Positions 8,255-18,103 of a stretch of DNA of 64,000 nt are shown here, piece by piece. Under the pieces are notes generated by a model that saw nothing but the letters and a program-made list of their open reading frames with translations, was not told the DNA's origin and ran no database searches. The stretch spans positions 2,728,001-2,792,000 of the forward strand of contig NZ_AP027272.1 of assembly GCF_036322805.1 (NCBI RefSeq), read 5' to 3'. Positions within the stretch are counted from its first letter, which is position 1, and each line of letters opens with the position of its first letter. Made by a program: the position numbers and the translations under genes. The DNA comes from Planctobacterium marinum (lineage in GTDB: Bacteria > Pseudomonadota > Gammaproteobacteria > Enterobacterales > Alteromonadaceae).

Positions 8255-9283
8255 TTATGCCGGAATCTTGTTTGAAATATGGCTCAAGCTATTGCCACTA
8301 GCACCTGATAGTGTGGCATGCATCTCGCTCAACATACTCAAAGCGATAGATTCAGGTAACTCACCGCCCAAATCCAATCCCACCGGATTATATAGGGGTA
8401 ATTTGAGTTCTTTGACATCGATACCAGCCTCCTCGAAAACCCGCTCCGTACGATGCCAAGGACCCAGCATACCAATATAGCGAGCATTGCTGCTTTGACT
8501 GATTAGCAGTGCCTGTGCGTCCATGGTTACATTGTGATTCATGATGACAATTGCCGGGTACGACTTGAGCTGCGCAACATCCAGTGCACTGAGTTTATCC
8601 CGGATAATGACATCAACATCAGCAAAAAAGCTCTCTTTGGCATAGCCCAGGCGCTCATCAAAAACCGTAACATGCCAGCCCAATTGTTTAGCCATTTTTG
8701 CCAGCGGGATTGCATCGATGCCGCCACCAAAAATGGCGAGACGAACAACCGGCTGCTGAACACTGACAAAATACTGGCCTTGTGCAGTGGTTAACAAGGT
8801 ACTTTTTAGATCATCAAAATCTGTTGGAGGCTCTGCCATGCATTGATTATTTGTTTCTGACTCAGAAATCAGTTGTACATAAAAGCAGGTTTGGTTTTCC
8901 TGTAATCGGCGGCGCAATGTAAGTAACGACAAGTAGTTGTTTTGCGCAGTTACAGGTTGCAATAAAATGCGCACCATACCACCACAACCAATACCCAGTT
9001 GCCAGGCAATATCATCTTCGTCACGCATATCATATTGAATGACATGGCTGGCACCATTGTCCCAACACTTTCGGGCCTGGCGCATAATGTCAGCCTCAAG
9101 ACAGCCGCCACTGAGCAAACCAAAATATTGCCCTAAACTATTGATAAACATAATTGCGCCGGGTTTGCGATAACTGGAACCATCAGTTTCAATGATGGTG
9201 GCCAGTACCCAATCCAGCTGGTCTTTTTGTGGCTCCCATTCATCTAATAATGAACTGAGGTGATTAGTTTTTACAGCACTCAT
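8255..9283 (-). CDS. XdhC/CoxI family molybdenum-hydroxylase maturation protein
   Basis: 342 residues. The N-terminal XdhC domain contains LSGGCLEADI and GIGCGGMVRILL, the cysteine motifs of the family; the C-terminal half is a Rossmann fold with GGGIDAIPLAKMAKQLG. XdhC proteins bind the molybdenum cofactor, promote its sulfuration and insert it into xanthine-oxidase-type enzymes. This is the first gene of a four-gene minus-strand operon and the only one with a sizeable upstream gap, so the operon promoter should lie in 9284-9423. Confidence 0.9.
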   Translation of the reverse strand: MSAVKTNHLSSLLDEWEPQKDQLDWVLATIIETDGSSYRKPGAIMFINSLGQYFGLLSGGCLEADIMRQARKCWDNGASHVIQYDMRDEDDIAWQLGIGCGGMVRILLQPVTAQNNYLSLLTLRRRLQENQTCFYVQLISESETNNQCMAEPPTDFDDLKSTLLTTAQGQYFVSVQQPVVRLAIFGGGIDAIPLAKMAKQLGWHVTVFDERLGYAKESFFADVDVIIRDKLSALDVAQLKSYPAIVIMNHNVTMDAQALLISQSSNARYIGMLGPWHRTERVFEEAGIDVKELKLPLYNPVGLDLGGELPESIALSMLSEMHATLSGASGNSLSHISNKIPA

Positions 9284-9339
9284 CTTCTAAGAAAATACAC
9301 TCAAAATTGCCATTACGGTTGTTTTAACAAATTGGACCG

Positions 9340-9353
9340 GCAATTAAAATTGC
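9340..9353. promoter_or_regulatory. Palindrome upstream of the molybdenum-hydroxylase operon
   Basis: GCAATT and AATTGC flank a two-base centre, about 57 bp upstream of the xdhC-like start. It lies in the only promoter-bearing gap of the operon and could be an operator. No neighbouring regulator gene supports it, so it is only a candidate. Confidence 0.25.
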
Positions 9354-9423
9354 ACCGAAATAATTGGCAACAAATTGAATAAAAAGACATTAATTAAGTA
9401 CCATTGTGCTAATCATGAAGAAT

Positions 9424-9954
9424 TTAGTTTGATTCCACTAAAGCTTTTAAATTTTGTAGTCCAGCTTCAAAGTCAGGACCAATCATGCTGTCCATCATCA
9501 GTGCGAAATAATGGTAAACGGGGTTTCCTCCCACATCACCATAATCGGACCAAGTGACTTCCGTCTGCCCCTCTTTTTCAGCGAGTGTTATCTCTCCTGT
9601 GCTGCCCATATCAAAGTCGGGAAAATACAAGTTATAAATCAATTTTTGGTTTGCAGTGAAACTGGTGATCGTCATTTCTCCAGAGCCCTCAGATTCACTA
9701 ATCCAAGCTGACTTATGCCCTATCTCTCCCGCTGCGCCAGAGTAAGTAATTTGCATATTAGGATCGCGGCTAAACCAAATACCCCAGTTTCTCCATTGCT
9801 TGAGATCAACAACATAGGGAAAGACTTTTGCAGCTGGCGCATCTATTGTGATTTTGCGCTGCACATGGAATTCCGAGGGCAATAAAAAACCGATAATAAC
9901 CAGTAAGAGTACAAAGCCAATAAGACCTGATGCCGCCAATTTTAACACTTTCAT
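9424..9954 (-). CDS. SRPBCC family protein with N-terminal membrane anchor (polyketide cyclase-like)
   Basis: 176 residues. An N-terminal hydrophobic helix (about 6-26) anchors the protein or serves as a signal. It is followed by a START/Bet v 1-like sequence typical of SRPBCC proteins: QRKITIDAPAAKVFPYVVDLKQWRNW at the start (here described by its pattern of an Ala-Pro-Ala turn and a Trp-Trp pair), a TxVTWSDYGD strand and a C-terminal amphipathic helix. Such proteins bind hydrophobic ligands; the specific function is unknown. It is transcribed in the same direction as the molybdenum-hydroxylase operon but separated by about 300 bp of distance and its own upstream region, so is probably a separate unit. 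Confidence 0.8.
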   Translation of the reverse strand: MKVLKLAASGLIGFVLLLVIIGFLLPSEFHVQRKITIDAPAAKVFPYVVDLKQWRNWGIWFSRDPNMQITYSGAAGEIGHKSAWISESEGSGEMTITSFTANQKLIYNLYFPDFDMGSTGEITLAEKEGQTEVTWSDYGDVGGNPVYHYFALMMDSMIGPDFEAGLQNLKALVESN

Positions 9955-10310
9955 TTAACTGTCCTCTCAAACCTTTTCTCAACCCATCTCGACATATCTA
10001 TCAGTATGTAATGAATTCTTACAATAGATAGCCCCAATATTAGTGGAAATTCCTTTATTGGGTAGGTTTAGCAGTTAAACAGGTTTACAATTTATTTACC
10101 ATATTGTTGTTGAGTTAGAGCCACACAAAGTATTTAAGTAATAACGCTAATACTTGGTGATATTCGCCAACATGTGGGAAGTGTTAATCGAGGGACTGTA
10201 GAGCGAAATACATAAACCTATGTTTTTATTATATTTTTTTAAATGGCATGACGAATGCTATCGATTGGCAAGTTTTACAAATTGTTCAGTTTTATTTCAG
10301 GGGAAGACAA
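9955..10310. other. Intergenic region between divergent SRPBCC and RND adaptor genes
   Basis: This 356-bp AT-rich stretch separates two divergently transcribed genes and must hold both promoters. I see no gene, tRNA or convincing hairpin. A ribosome-binding GGGGAAG precedes the ATG at 10311. A T-rich run around 10222-10240 is the most AT-rich part, but no -35/-10 pair is convincing. Confidence 0.5.
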
Positions 10311-11381
10311 ATGACACACAATAACAACTTAAAAACTCTTTTACTTGCCAGCAGCATCGCCGTGAGCACGGCATTTTTATCTGGCTGCGGTGACGCCGAA
10401 GCCACCAACAATGCCGAAGAAGCTGAAGAGATCGTCTCCATTCCAGTTGAAGTGGCTGATTTAACTATCGGTAGTATCTCTTCCAACTACGAAACTACCG
10501 CAGTATTAGAAGCGAAAGAAGAAGCGTTTGTGGTAGCGCGGGCATCAGGCATCATTGAACATATCTACGTAGAAGAAGGTGACTACGTAGAAAAAGGCCA
10601 GGAATTGGCAAAGCTGGAACAAGAGCGTTACATCCTTAACCTGAATAGAGCCAAAGCCGACTTGCGTGGCATTCAAAAAGAGCTGGACAAAATCGACAAG
10701 GTTTACAATCAAAAACTGGTGAGTGACGACACCTACGACAAGTTGACTGCACAATTTGAGTCTGCCAAAGCTACCCTGGAATTGGCTGAACTGGATCTGG
10801 CAGAAACCATCATTCGCGCCCCCATAGCAGGTTATATTGCAGAGCGAAACGCAAAAGTGGGTAACCTGACAGAATCTTTCCAACGGGAGCGCATGTTCCA
10901 AATCGTACAACAGAAACAGCTGTACGGGATTGTGCACTTGCCGGAAAAAGAACTGGCACGAGTACACAAAGAGCAAAAAGCCACATTATCTGTCACGGCT
11001 CTGGGTGATAAAAACATCGAAGCCTTTGTTGAACGTATCAGTCCGGTGATTGATGCTGAAACCGGTACATTCAAAGTAACCTTACGAGTACCGAATGAAG
11101 AAAACTATCTCAAAGCGGGTATGTTTTCCAAAGTAAAACTGAACTACGACACCCACAAAAACGCGACGCTGTTACCGCGCAAAGCCTTGCTGCACATTGA
11201 TGACCAAATCAACGTCTTCGTGGTGAAAGATGGTATCGCTACCAAACTACCAGTGAAAATTGGTTATCAAGAAGGTCAGTTTGTTGAAATTACTGAGGGA
11301 CTTGATGGCTCTGAAAAAGTTGTGATCACGGGTCATCATAATCTGAAAGATCAGGCCAACGTCGAAATCGTAAACAGCTAA
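10311..11381 (+). CDS. RND efflux periplasmic adaptor subunit, lipoprotein (HlyD/AcrA-like)
   Basis: 356 residues from the ATG at 10311, chosen over an in-frame ATG at 10248 because GGGGAAG sits just upstream and a lipoprotein signal then begins the protein, with the lipobox LSGC near residues 22-25. The first half of the lipoyl domain (IIEHIYVEEGDYVEKGQ.LA.LE) is followed by a coiled-coil hairpin of about 70 residues, the second lipoyl half (TIIRAPIAGYIAERN) and beta-barrel and membrane-proximal domains. It bridges the inner-membrane pump and an outer-membrane channel. Two RND permeases follow directly (25-bp gap, then overlap), forming one operon; no outer-membrane factor gene is adjacent. 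Confidence 0.93.
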   Translation: MTHNNNLKTLLLASSIAVSTAFLSGCGDAEATNNAEEAEEIVSIPVEVADLTIGSISSNYETTAVLEAKEEAFVVARASGIIEHIYVEEGDYVEKGQELAKLEQERYILNLNRAKADLRGIQKELDKIDKVYNQKLVSDDTYDKLTAQFESAKATLELAELDLAETIIRAPIAGYIAERNAKVGNLTESFQRERMFQIVQQKQLYGIVHLPEKELARVHKEQKATLSVTALGDKNIEAFVERISPVIDAETGTFKVTLRVPNEENYLKAGMFSKVKLNYDTHKNATLLPRKALLHIDDQINVFVVKDGIATKLPVKIGYQEGQFVEITEGLDGSEKVVITGHHNLKDQANVEIVNS

Positions 11382-11406
11382 GTTTCCACACGAAGCGGAG
11401 AGTAAA

Positions 11407-14400
11407 ATGAGTATTATTGATGTGGCGGTGAAGCGCCCGGTTACCGTGTGGATGTTTACTTTTGCCATATTGCTATTTGGCATGGTGTCTCTATCCAGAT
11501 TGTCTATTAACTTACTGCCAGAGTTATCCTACCCTACCTTGACGATCCGCACCGATTACGAAGGTGCAGCGCCGGGAGAACTGGAACAATTAGTATCAAA
11601 ACCCATCGAAGAAGCCATCGGTGTTGTAAAAGGCGTCAGAACGGTGAAATCCACTTCTAAAGCGGGCCAATCAGATGTGCTGCTGGAGTTTGAATGGGGC
11701 ACGGATATGGATCTGGCTTCGTTGGATGTACGTGAAAAGCTGGACATCCTACAGTTACCACTCGATGTATCCAAACCCCTGTTATTGCGCTTCAATCCCT
11801 CGCTGGACCCTGTTATGCGTTATGGCTTGGGCGGCGCTCTGCCATCGCCTGAAACCTATGATAACGAAACTCAGTCTGCAAGCGCCCCCGAAACCCAGTT
11901 AACCAGTCTTGATAGTGCAGGCATGAAACGCCTTCGTACTTACGCAGAAGAGCAAATCAAACGCAAACTGGAATCGGTTGAAGGTGTCGCGTCGGTAAAA
12001 GTTGGCGGTGGCCTGGAAAATGAAATCCAGGTATTGATCAATCAACAAAAAACCAGCCAGCTCAATATCACCATTAGTGACATCGTTACCCGATTGCAGC
12101 AAGAAAATGTCAACACCTCAGGTGGCCGGGTAGAAGACGGTTCTCAAGAGTATCTGGTGAGGACCCTTAACCAGTTCGAAACCCTGGATGAAATGCGCGA
12201 TCTGTTTATCGCCACCCGCAATGGTCGTCACATTCGCTTAGGGGATATCGCAGAAATCAAGGACAGCCACAAAGAACGCACCTCTATCACTCGCTTTGAT
12301 GGGTTTGAGGGTGTTGAAATCGCCATTTATAAAGAAGGAGATGCCAATACAGTAGAAGTGGCCGAAAACGTTAAAAAACGTTTGCAGCGTATTCAAAATG
12401 AAATCCCCGAACAGTATAAAATGCAATTGGTTTACGACCAATCCACCTTTATCTCCAATGCCATCAATGAAGTTAAATCGGCGGGTATCGTGGGTGGTCT
12501 CTTGGCCATGCTTATTTTATATCTGTTCCTGAAAAATATCTGGCCCACCTTTATTATTTCGATATCCATTCCGGTTTCGATTATTGCCACCTTTAATCTG
12601 ATGTATGGCAATGGCATCAGCCTGAACATCATGAGCTTGGGCGGAATCGCCTTGGCCATCGGTTTATTGGTGGATAACTCCATCGTGGTATTGGAAAACA
12701 TCGACCGTAAAAAGCAGCAAAACCCAGACTCCAAAACCGCTGCCGCAGAAGGAACCAAAGAAGTCTCTATGGCCATTGTCGCGTCAACGCTCACTACAAT
12801 GGCGGTGTTTTTCCCGCTGGTATTTGTAGAAGGCATTGCGGGTCAGTTATTTGGTGACCAGGCACTGACCGTTACTTTTGCTTTGGGTGCCTCACTTCTT
12901 GTGGCGTTAACCATCATCCCTATGATGGCCAGCAGAGCCAAAAAGAAAAGTGCAGCAGATACCCTGGATTTGGGCCCGGCTAAAACTAAATCACGCCCGG
13001 AAACGCGTTTAGGTAAAATCGGATATTACCTGGTACTACCGTTTAAATATCTACTAAGAGTTGTGTTTTATTATATTCCACTGGCGATAAGTAGCCTGAT
13101 CGTAATGCTGGTGAGAGTACTGCGCAAAGTCTTTGGTTTTGTGTTCAAGCCCATTTTATGGGTATTCGATAAAGCCTACAGTGCTGTCTTTGCGGCCTAT
13201 CAAAAACTGCTGGAATTTGCCTTAGCTCAACGCGCAGTCGTGATCACCGGTATTCTGGCGGTGTCATTAAGCTCTGTGGTACTGGTAAGCAAGCTGGGTA
13301 TAGAATTGATCCCCCCCATGGCACAGGGTGAGTTTGATGTAGAAGTGACGCTGCCCACCGGAGCACGCCTTGAAACCACCGATCAGGTATTGAAAGACCT
13401 GGCAAACTACACCGAATCATTGCCACACGTCGCTCGAACTTATTCCATTGCGGGAACAGGTAGCCTGATGAATGCCTCGCCCAGTCAAGGTGGCGATTAT
13501 TGGGGTAAACTCAACGTAGTCTTAAATCCGGGCTCCTTGCCGCAGGACGAGCTGGCAACACAAGCTGCCATGCGTGAATACCTCAAATCAAAAGCCGGTG
13601 TCGCCAGCAAATTTGGTAAACCGGAACTATTCAGCTTCAGTACACCACTGGAAATCGAACTGGTGGGTTATGACCTGGGCATGTTGCGTCGCTATGGTGA
13701 ACAAATCGTTGAGACCCTGGAAAGTAACGACCGTTTTGCCGACGTAAAATCCTCCTTGCAGTCAGGTAATCCTGAACTGAAAGTTCACTTCGATCACGCC
13801 AAACTAGCGCAGCTAGGTCTTTCTTCGCCAAACGTAGCACAGCTGGTAGCCGCTAAGATTGGTGGTGAGGTTGCCAGTAAATACTCAATCAATGATCGCA
13901 AAGTGGATATCCTGGTACGTACCCAAGAAACTCAACGGGATTCTGCAGCCGATGTGTCGCAAATCATTGTTAACCCGGGCGCATTGCGTCCCATCACCCT
14001 GGATACGGTAGCCAGTATAGAAACGTCCATCGGTCCGAGTGAAATTACTCGTGTGGGCCAAGAGCGGGTGGCCATTATTTCAGCTAACCTGGCCTATGGT
14101 GACCTTGGTGAGGCGGTATCCGACGCTGAAAAACTGTTAGCAGGACTGAAACTGCCATTGAGCATGCAGGCCAAAGTATCTGGACAAAATGAGGAAATGG
14201 AAGTCTCCTTCCAGTCACTTAAATTCGCGTTGGCACTGGCAATATTCATGGTTTATCTGGTGATGGCATCACAATTTGAATCATTACTGCACCCCTTCTT
14301 GATCTTATTTACTGTGCCGCTTGCCTGTGCAGGCTCTATTTATGGCTTGTACCTCACCGGAACCACAGTATCGGTAGTAGTGTTTATTGGTTTAATTATG

Positions 14401-14763
14401 CTGGCAGGCATAGTGGTAAATAACGCCATTGTATTGGTGGATCGCATCAATCAACTGCGGGAACAAGGCGCGCAAAAGATGGATGCCATTAAAGAATCGG
14501 CATTAACTCGCTTTCGCCCTATTCTGATGACCACCCTGACTACTACATTGGGCCTGCTGCCCATGATGTTAGGTTTCGGTGAAGGTGCAGAAATCCGCAA
14601 ACCTATGGCCATCACCGTTATCTTTGGCTTGATGTTTGCGACGTTACTAACATTGTTTTTCATTCCCATCTTGTACAGTTTGTTCGACCGGAAAAAGTTT
14701 GCCCAAGCGACAGATACGCAAAATGCAGAGATCAATTCTGTTAACGGTAATGCAGGAGCCTGA
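11407..14763 (+). CDS. RND efflux permease, AcrB family, with an extended central insert
   Basis: 1118 residues, about 80-90 longer than a typical AcrB-type pump. It starts SIIDVAVKRPVTVWMFTFAIL with the usual first helix and has two large periplasmic porter regions and conserved transmembrane blocks (GIALAIGLLVDNSIVVLENI, and GLIMLAGIVVNNAIVLVDRI in the second half). The extra length is mainly at about residues 505-595, between the two halves, where the linker contains additional strongly hydrophobic, basic segments (VVFYYIPLAISSLIVMLVRV). A second small insertion lies around residues 140-175 in the first porter loop. It exports compounds by proton antiport together with the adaptor. Its stop codon overlaps the next start by one base. 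Confidence 0.93.
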   Translation: MSIIDVAVKRPVTVWMFTFAILLFGMVSLSRLSINLLPELSYPTLTIRTDYEGAAPGELEQLVSKPIEEAIGVVKGVRTVKSTSKAGQSDVLLEFEWGTDMDLASLDVREKLDILQLPLDVSKPLLLRFNPSLDPVMRYGLGGALPSPETYDNETQSASAPETQLTSLDSAGMKRLRTYAEEQIKRKLESVEGVASVKVGGGLENEIQVLINQQKTSQLNITISDIVTRLQQENVNTSGGRVEDGSQEYLVRTLNQFETLDEMRDLFIATRNGRHIRLGDIAEIKDSHKERTSITRFDGFEGVEIAIYKEGDANTVEVAENVKKRLQRIQNEIPEQYKMQLVYDQSTFISNAINEVKSAGIVGGLLAMLILYLFLKNIWPTFIISISIPVSIIATFNLMYGNGISLNIMSLGGIALAIGLLVDNSIVVLENIDRKKQQNPDSKTAAAEGTKEVSMAIVASTLTTMAVFFPLVFVEGIAGQLFGDQALTVTFALGASLLVALTIIPMMASRAKKKSAADTLDLGPAKTKSRPETRLGKIGYYLVLPFKYLLRVVFYYIPLAISSLIVMLVRVLRKVFGFVFKPILWVFDKAYSAVFAAYQKLLEFALAQRAVVITGILAVSLSSVVLVSKLGIELIPPMAQGEFDVEVTLPTGARLETTDQVLKDLANYTESLPHVARTYSIAGTGSLMNASPSQGGDYWGKLNVVLNPGSLPQDELATQAAMREYLKSKAGVASKFGKPELFSFSTPLEIELVGYDLGMLRRYGEQIVETLESNDRFADVKSSLQSGNPELKVHFDHAKLAQLGLSSPNVAQLVAAKIGGEVASKYSINDRKVDILVRTQETQRDSAADVSQIIVNPGALRPITLDTVASIETSIGPSEITRVGQERVAIISANLAYGDLGEAVSDAEKLLAGLKLPLSMQAKVSGQNEEMEVSFQSLKFALALAIFMVYLVMASQFESLLHPFLILFTVPLACAGSIYGLYLTGTTVSVVVFIGLIMLAGIVVNNAIVLVDRINQLREQGAQKMDAIKESALTRFRPILMTTLTTTLGLLPMMLGFGEGAEIRKPMAITVIFGLMFATLLTLFFIPILYSLFDRKKFAQATDTQNAEINSVNGNAGA

Positions 14764-17700
14764 TGATGAATAAGGCACAGGAAAACAAATTTGAAGCCAT
14801 GGGTGCAAGCCTTGCAAACTTTGCCTTGCGCCGCCCGGTAACAGTATGCATGTTCTTTGCGTCGATGTTACTGTTGGGCCTTATCTCCAGTCGGCTGTTG
14901 CCGCTGGAGAAATTTCCCGGTATCGATATTCCGGAAATATATATCAATATCCCCTACCGCGATGCGTCTCCTGCTGAAGTTGAAAAAATGATCACCCGGC
15001 CGGTCGAAGAAGCGCTGGCAACCATGTCGGGTATTCAACGATTGCGCTCGTCCTCCAGGGAAAATGGCGCCGAGATTGGCATTGAATTTAAATGGGATGA
15101 AAACATTAATGCCAAAAGTATTGAGGCCCGGGAGAAAATTGACGCCATCCGTCACCTGTTGCCAGACGACGTAGAGCGCATTCTGGTTTATCAATTTAAC
15201 ACCAACGATTTACCCATTTTTCAGCTGCGGGTTTCCAGCGAGCGAGACCTGTCTAATGCCTACGACTTGCTGGAGCGTAACCTGAAACAACCCATCGAAC
15301 GAGTGGAAGGGGTTTCCCGAGTTGAACTGTACGGCGTTTTGAAAAAGGAAATCGCTATCCGGGTAGACCAGGAAAGAATGGCGGCATTGCACGTTAATGT
15401 TGTGGATTTAGTCAATGCTTTGCAAGCGGCAAACTTTTCCATGAGTGCTGGTCATATCTACGAAAACGAGGAAAAGATTTCAGTAACGCCTCAAGGCGAA
15501 TACCGCAGTATGCAAGAAATCGAAGAATTGTATATTGCCAGAGGTATACAGCTCAAAGATATTGCCGACGTGCACTACGAAACCCCGAGACGTTCTGAAG
15601 GTCGTCACCTGGATCAGACTTATGCCGTGGGCTTTAATATCTTCCGCGAGTCGGGCTCAAACCTTGTGGAAGTATCAGAGCGCGTCTGGAAAGTGATTGA
15701 CGATGCCAATGAAAACCCCGCTTTTAACGGTATCAATCTGCTGATTTTTGATGACGAAGCAGAATCCGTGACCTCGTCACTTTCGGACCTGGTAGATGCA
15801 GGTTTATTGGGTGCTCTGTTGTCGGTATTGGTGCTTTATGCCTTTTTGCGTCGTTTTACCACAACGCTGATAGTGGTGTTATCCGTTCCCTTCTCATTGT
15901 GTATTACCTTGGGCTTTATGTTCTTCTTTGGCTACAGCATCAATATTCTGTCTTTGATGGGATTAATGTTAGCGGTAGGTATGTTAGTTGATAACGCGGT
16001 GGTTGTAACTGAGAGCATTGAACAGGAAAAAGCGCACACTAAAAACATGGTTGCCGCTACCAAAGCCGGTGTTTCAAAGGTAAGCCTGGCAGTCATTGCA
16101 GGCACAGCCACCACCGCCATTGTTTTTCTACCTAACATCATAGGTAAAAAGGTCAGTTTGACTATTTTCCTTGAGCATGTGGCGATTTCTATTTGTATTT
16201 CGTTATTCGCATCACTGTTGATTGCGCAAACGCTAATTCCCTTGTTGGCCACCAAAATCAAGCATAAACCACGCGCGCAAGACAGCAAACCAAACAGGCT
16301 AAAACAGCGTTACGAGCGCATGCTAAAATGGACCCTATCCCATCAGGGCTGGAGCGCCATCATTGGTGTTTTAATGGTGGTCAGTACGGTATTTGTTGCG
16401 CAGATGGTACCCGACAATGAGCAAGGCATGGATAACCGCAACAGACTGTGGTTGAACTACAACATCAACGGCAATTACACCCTAGATGAAGTAGAAAAAA
16501 CTGTCACGCGGCTGGAAAATTTCTTGTACGACAATCAGGAAAAGTTCTTCATCAAGTCGATATACAGCTATTACACACCAGGATTCGCAGTGTCCGGTAT
16601 TACCTTGCAAGACGAACTGCCTATCAAGAAAAAAGAGATTCAGGAAATGATCCGCGAAGCGCTGCCTAAGTTTGCCCGCGCAGAGCCAAGCTTCCGTTGG
16701 AGCGATGGCGGTGGTGGCGGGGTTCGCTTGACCCTATTAGGCCCTTCCTCGGAAAGCTTGCTACGCATCGCAGACCAGGTGGTGCCGGTGCTGGCCAATA
16801 TCGACGGACTTGCGGATGTCAAAACCGAAATTGATGATAATCAACGGGAATTGCAAATTCACGTAGACCGCCAAAAGGCTTACCGATTTGGACTAAACTC
16901 CCAAGACATTAGTAATATTGTGGCTACGGCTTTACGGGGTAACAATTTGCGTACTTTCCGCCATGGTAACAATGGTGAAGTAGATATCCGCTTAATGTTC
17001 GACGAGGCTTTGCAGCATTCAATTGAAGAGCTTAAGTCACTCCCTGTGGCCAGAGAAGGTAATAAAACCGTTACCTTAGACATGGTTGCCGATTTAAAAA
17101 TCACCAGTCGACTATCACAAATCAATCGCTATTACCGTCAAACGGCCATTGCCATCGGCGCAAACATGGAAGAAGGCATGACCTTAGACGTAGCGCGTGA
17201 AAAGATAGAGAAAATCATGGGTAATCTGGAACTCCCTACGGGATATAGCTGGTCATTGGATGGCAGTTTCCGTCAACAGCGGGAAGACGAAGCCATAATG
17301 CAAACTAACATGTTGCTTGCCATTGCCATGATTTACATCGTAATGGCGGCATTGTTTGAATCATTGCTGTTACCGACGGCCGTTATCACCTCTTTACTGT
17401 TCTCTTTTACCGGGGTTTTCTGGACCTTCGCTATCACAGGAACACCAATGTCAATAATGGGCATGATTGGCATGCTGATATTGATGGGGATTGTGGTTAA
17501 TAACGGTATAGTGTTAGTGGATAGGATAAATCAATTGGTGAACGAAGGACACAAGGTTCACGATGCCATCATGGAAGGTTGCCTGACGCGAGTAAGACCG
17601 GTATTGATGACTGTCGCGACTACCGTTTTGGGCCTATTGCCACTGGCATTGGGTGACACCAACGTGGGTGGCGACGGCCCGCCCTATGCACCAATGGCAA

Positions 17701-17852
17701 TCGCCATTATTGGTGGCCTGATCTTTTCCACGGTAACCAGTTTATTTCTGGTTCCCCTGGCCTACTTATTACTGCTCAAATTGCGTCGTAAAACTCGCAA
17801 TATGATCAACGATAGTAAGCTATTGGTTTCAAAAATTATTAAAGAAGCCTGA
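14763..17852 (+). CDS. RND efflux permease, AcrB family (second pump subunit of the operon)
   Basis: 1029 residues, the standard length. FALRRPVTVCMFFASMLLLGL begins the first helix. The transmembrane signature MLAVGMLVDNAVVVTESIEQEK carries the acidic proton-relay residue, and GILVNNGIVLVDRINQL-type sequence recurs in the second half (IVVNNGIVLVDRINQL). The sequence is clearly different from the upstream permease and lacks its central insert, so this is an MdtBC-like arrangement of two non-identical permeases sharing one adaptor. The ATG at 14763 overlaps the preceding TGA; GGAG lies a few bases upstream. Heteromultimer formation, as in MdtBC, is inference. Confidence 0.93.
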   Translation: MMNKAQENKFEAMGASLANFALRRPVTVCMFFASMLLLGLISSRLLPLEKFPGIDIPEIYINIPYRDASPAEVEKMITRPVEEALATMSGIQRLRSSSRENGAEIGIEFKWDENINAKSIEAREKIDAIRHLLPDDVERILVYQFNTNDLPIFQLRVSSERDLSNAYDLLERNLKQPIERVEGVSRVELYGVLKKEIAIRVDQERMAALHVNVVDLVNALQAANFSMSAGHIYENEEKISVTPQGEYRSMQEIEELYIARGIQLKDIADVHYETPRRSEGRHLDQTYAVGFNIFRESGSNLVEVSERVWKVIDDANENPAFNGINLLIFDDEAESVTSSLSDLVDAGLLGALLSVLVLYAFLRRFTTTLIVVLSVPFSLCITLGFMFFFGYSINILSLMGLMLAVGMLVDNAVVVTESIEQEKAHTKNMVAATKAGVSKVSLAVIAGTATTAIVFLPNIIGKKVSLTIFLEHVAISICISLFASLLIAQTLIPLLATKIKHKPRAQDSKPNRLKQRYERMLKWTLSHQGWSAIIGVLMVVSTVFVAQMVPDNEQGMDNRNRLWLNYNINGNYTLDEVEKTVTRLENFLYDNQEKFFIKSIYSYYTPGFAVSGITLQDELPIKKKEIQEMIREALPKFARAEPSFRWSDGGGGGVRLTLLGPSSESLLRIADQVVPVLANIDGLADVKTEIDDNQRELQIHVDRQKAYRFGLNSQDISNIVATALRGNNLRTFRHGNNGEVDIRLMFDEALQHSIEELKSLPVAREGNKTVTLDMVADLKITSRLSQINRYYRQTAIAIGANMEEGMTLDVAREKIEKIMGNLELPTGYSWSLDGSFRQQREDEAIMQTNMLLAIAMIYIVMAALFESLLLPTAVITSLLFSFTGVFWTFAITGTPMSIMGMIGMLILMGIVVNNGIVLVDRINQLVNEGHKVHDAIMEGCLTRVRPVLMTVATTVLGLLPLALGDTNVGGDGPPYAPMAIAIIGGLIFSTVTSLFLVPLAYLLLLKLRRKTRNMINDSKLLVSKIIKEA

Positions 17853-17862
17853 TTTAATCCAC

Positions 17863-17892
17863 TACCCGGCCCGTCTTTGGATGTGCCGGGTA
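17863..17892 (+). terminator. Hairpin after the RND operon
   Basis: TACCCGGC (17863-17870) pairs perfectly with GCCGGGTA (17885-17892) across a 14-nt loop, 10 bp after the second permease stop. There is no T-run after it, so it may be a weak terminator or an mRNA 3' stabiliser. Confidence 0.5.
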
Positions 17893-18103
17893 ATACATCC
17901 AACCGCGTAAACACATCGAATAAGCACTCATCAGCAACACATTTGCACAATTTAGTCACTCTTTAGGCAAAATAACGCCACAGCCTTTTTAATTTTTTTG
18001 GCTACTTGTAAACTTGGCGTAAGATGTCAATAAAGTGGCCAATTCCTGAGTTATCCCAATTCGTATTTGCCCTCTTCTATTTGAGTAACACTGAGAAACC
18101 AAC

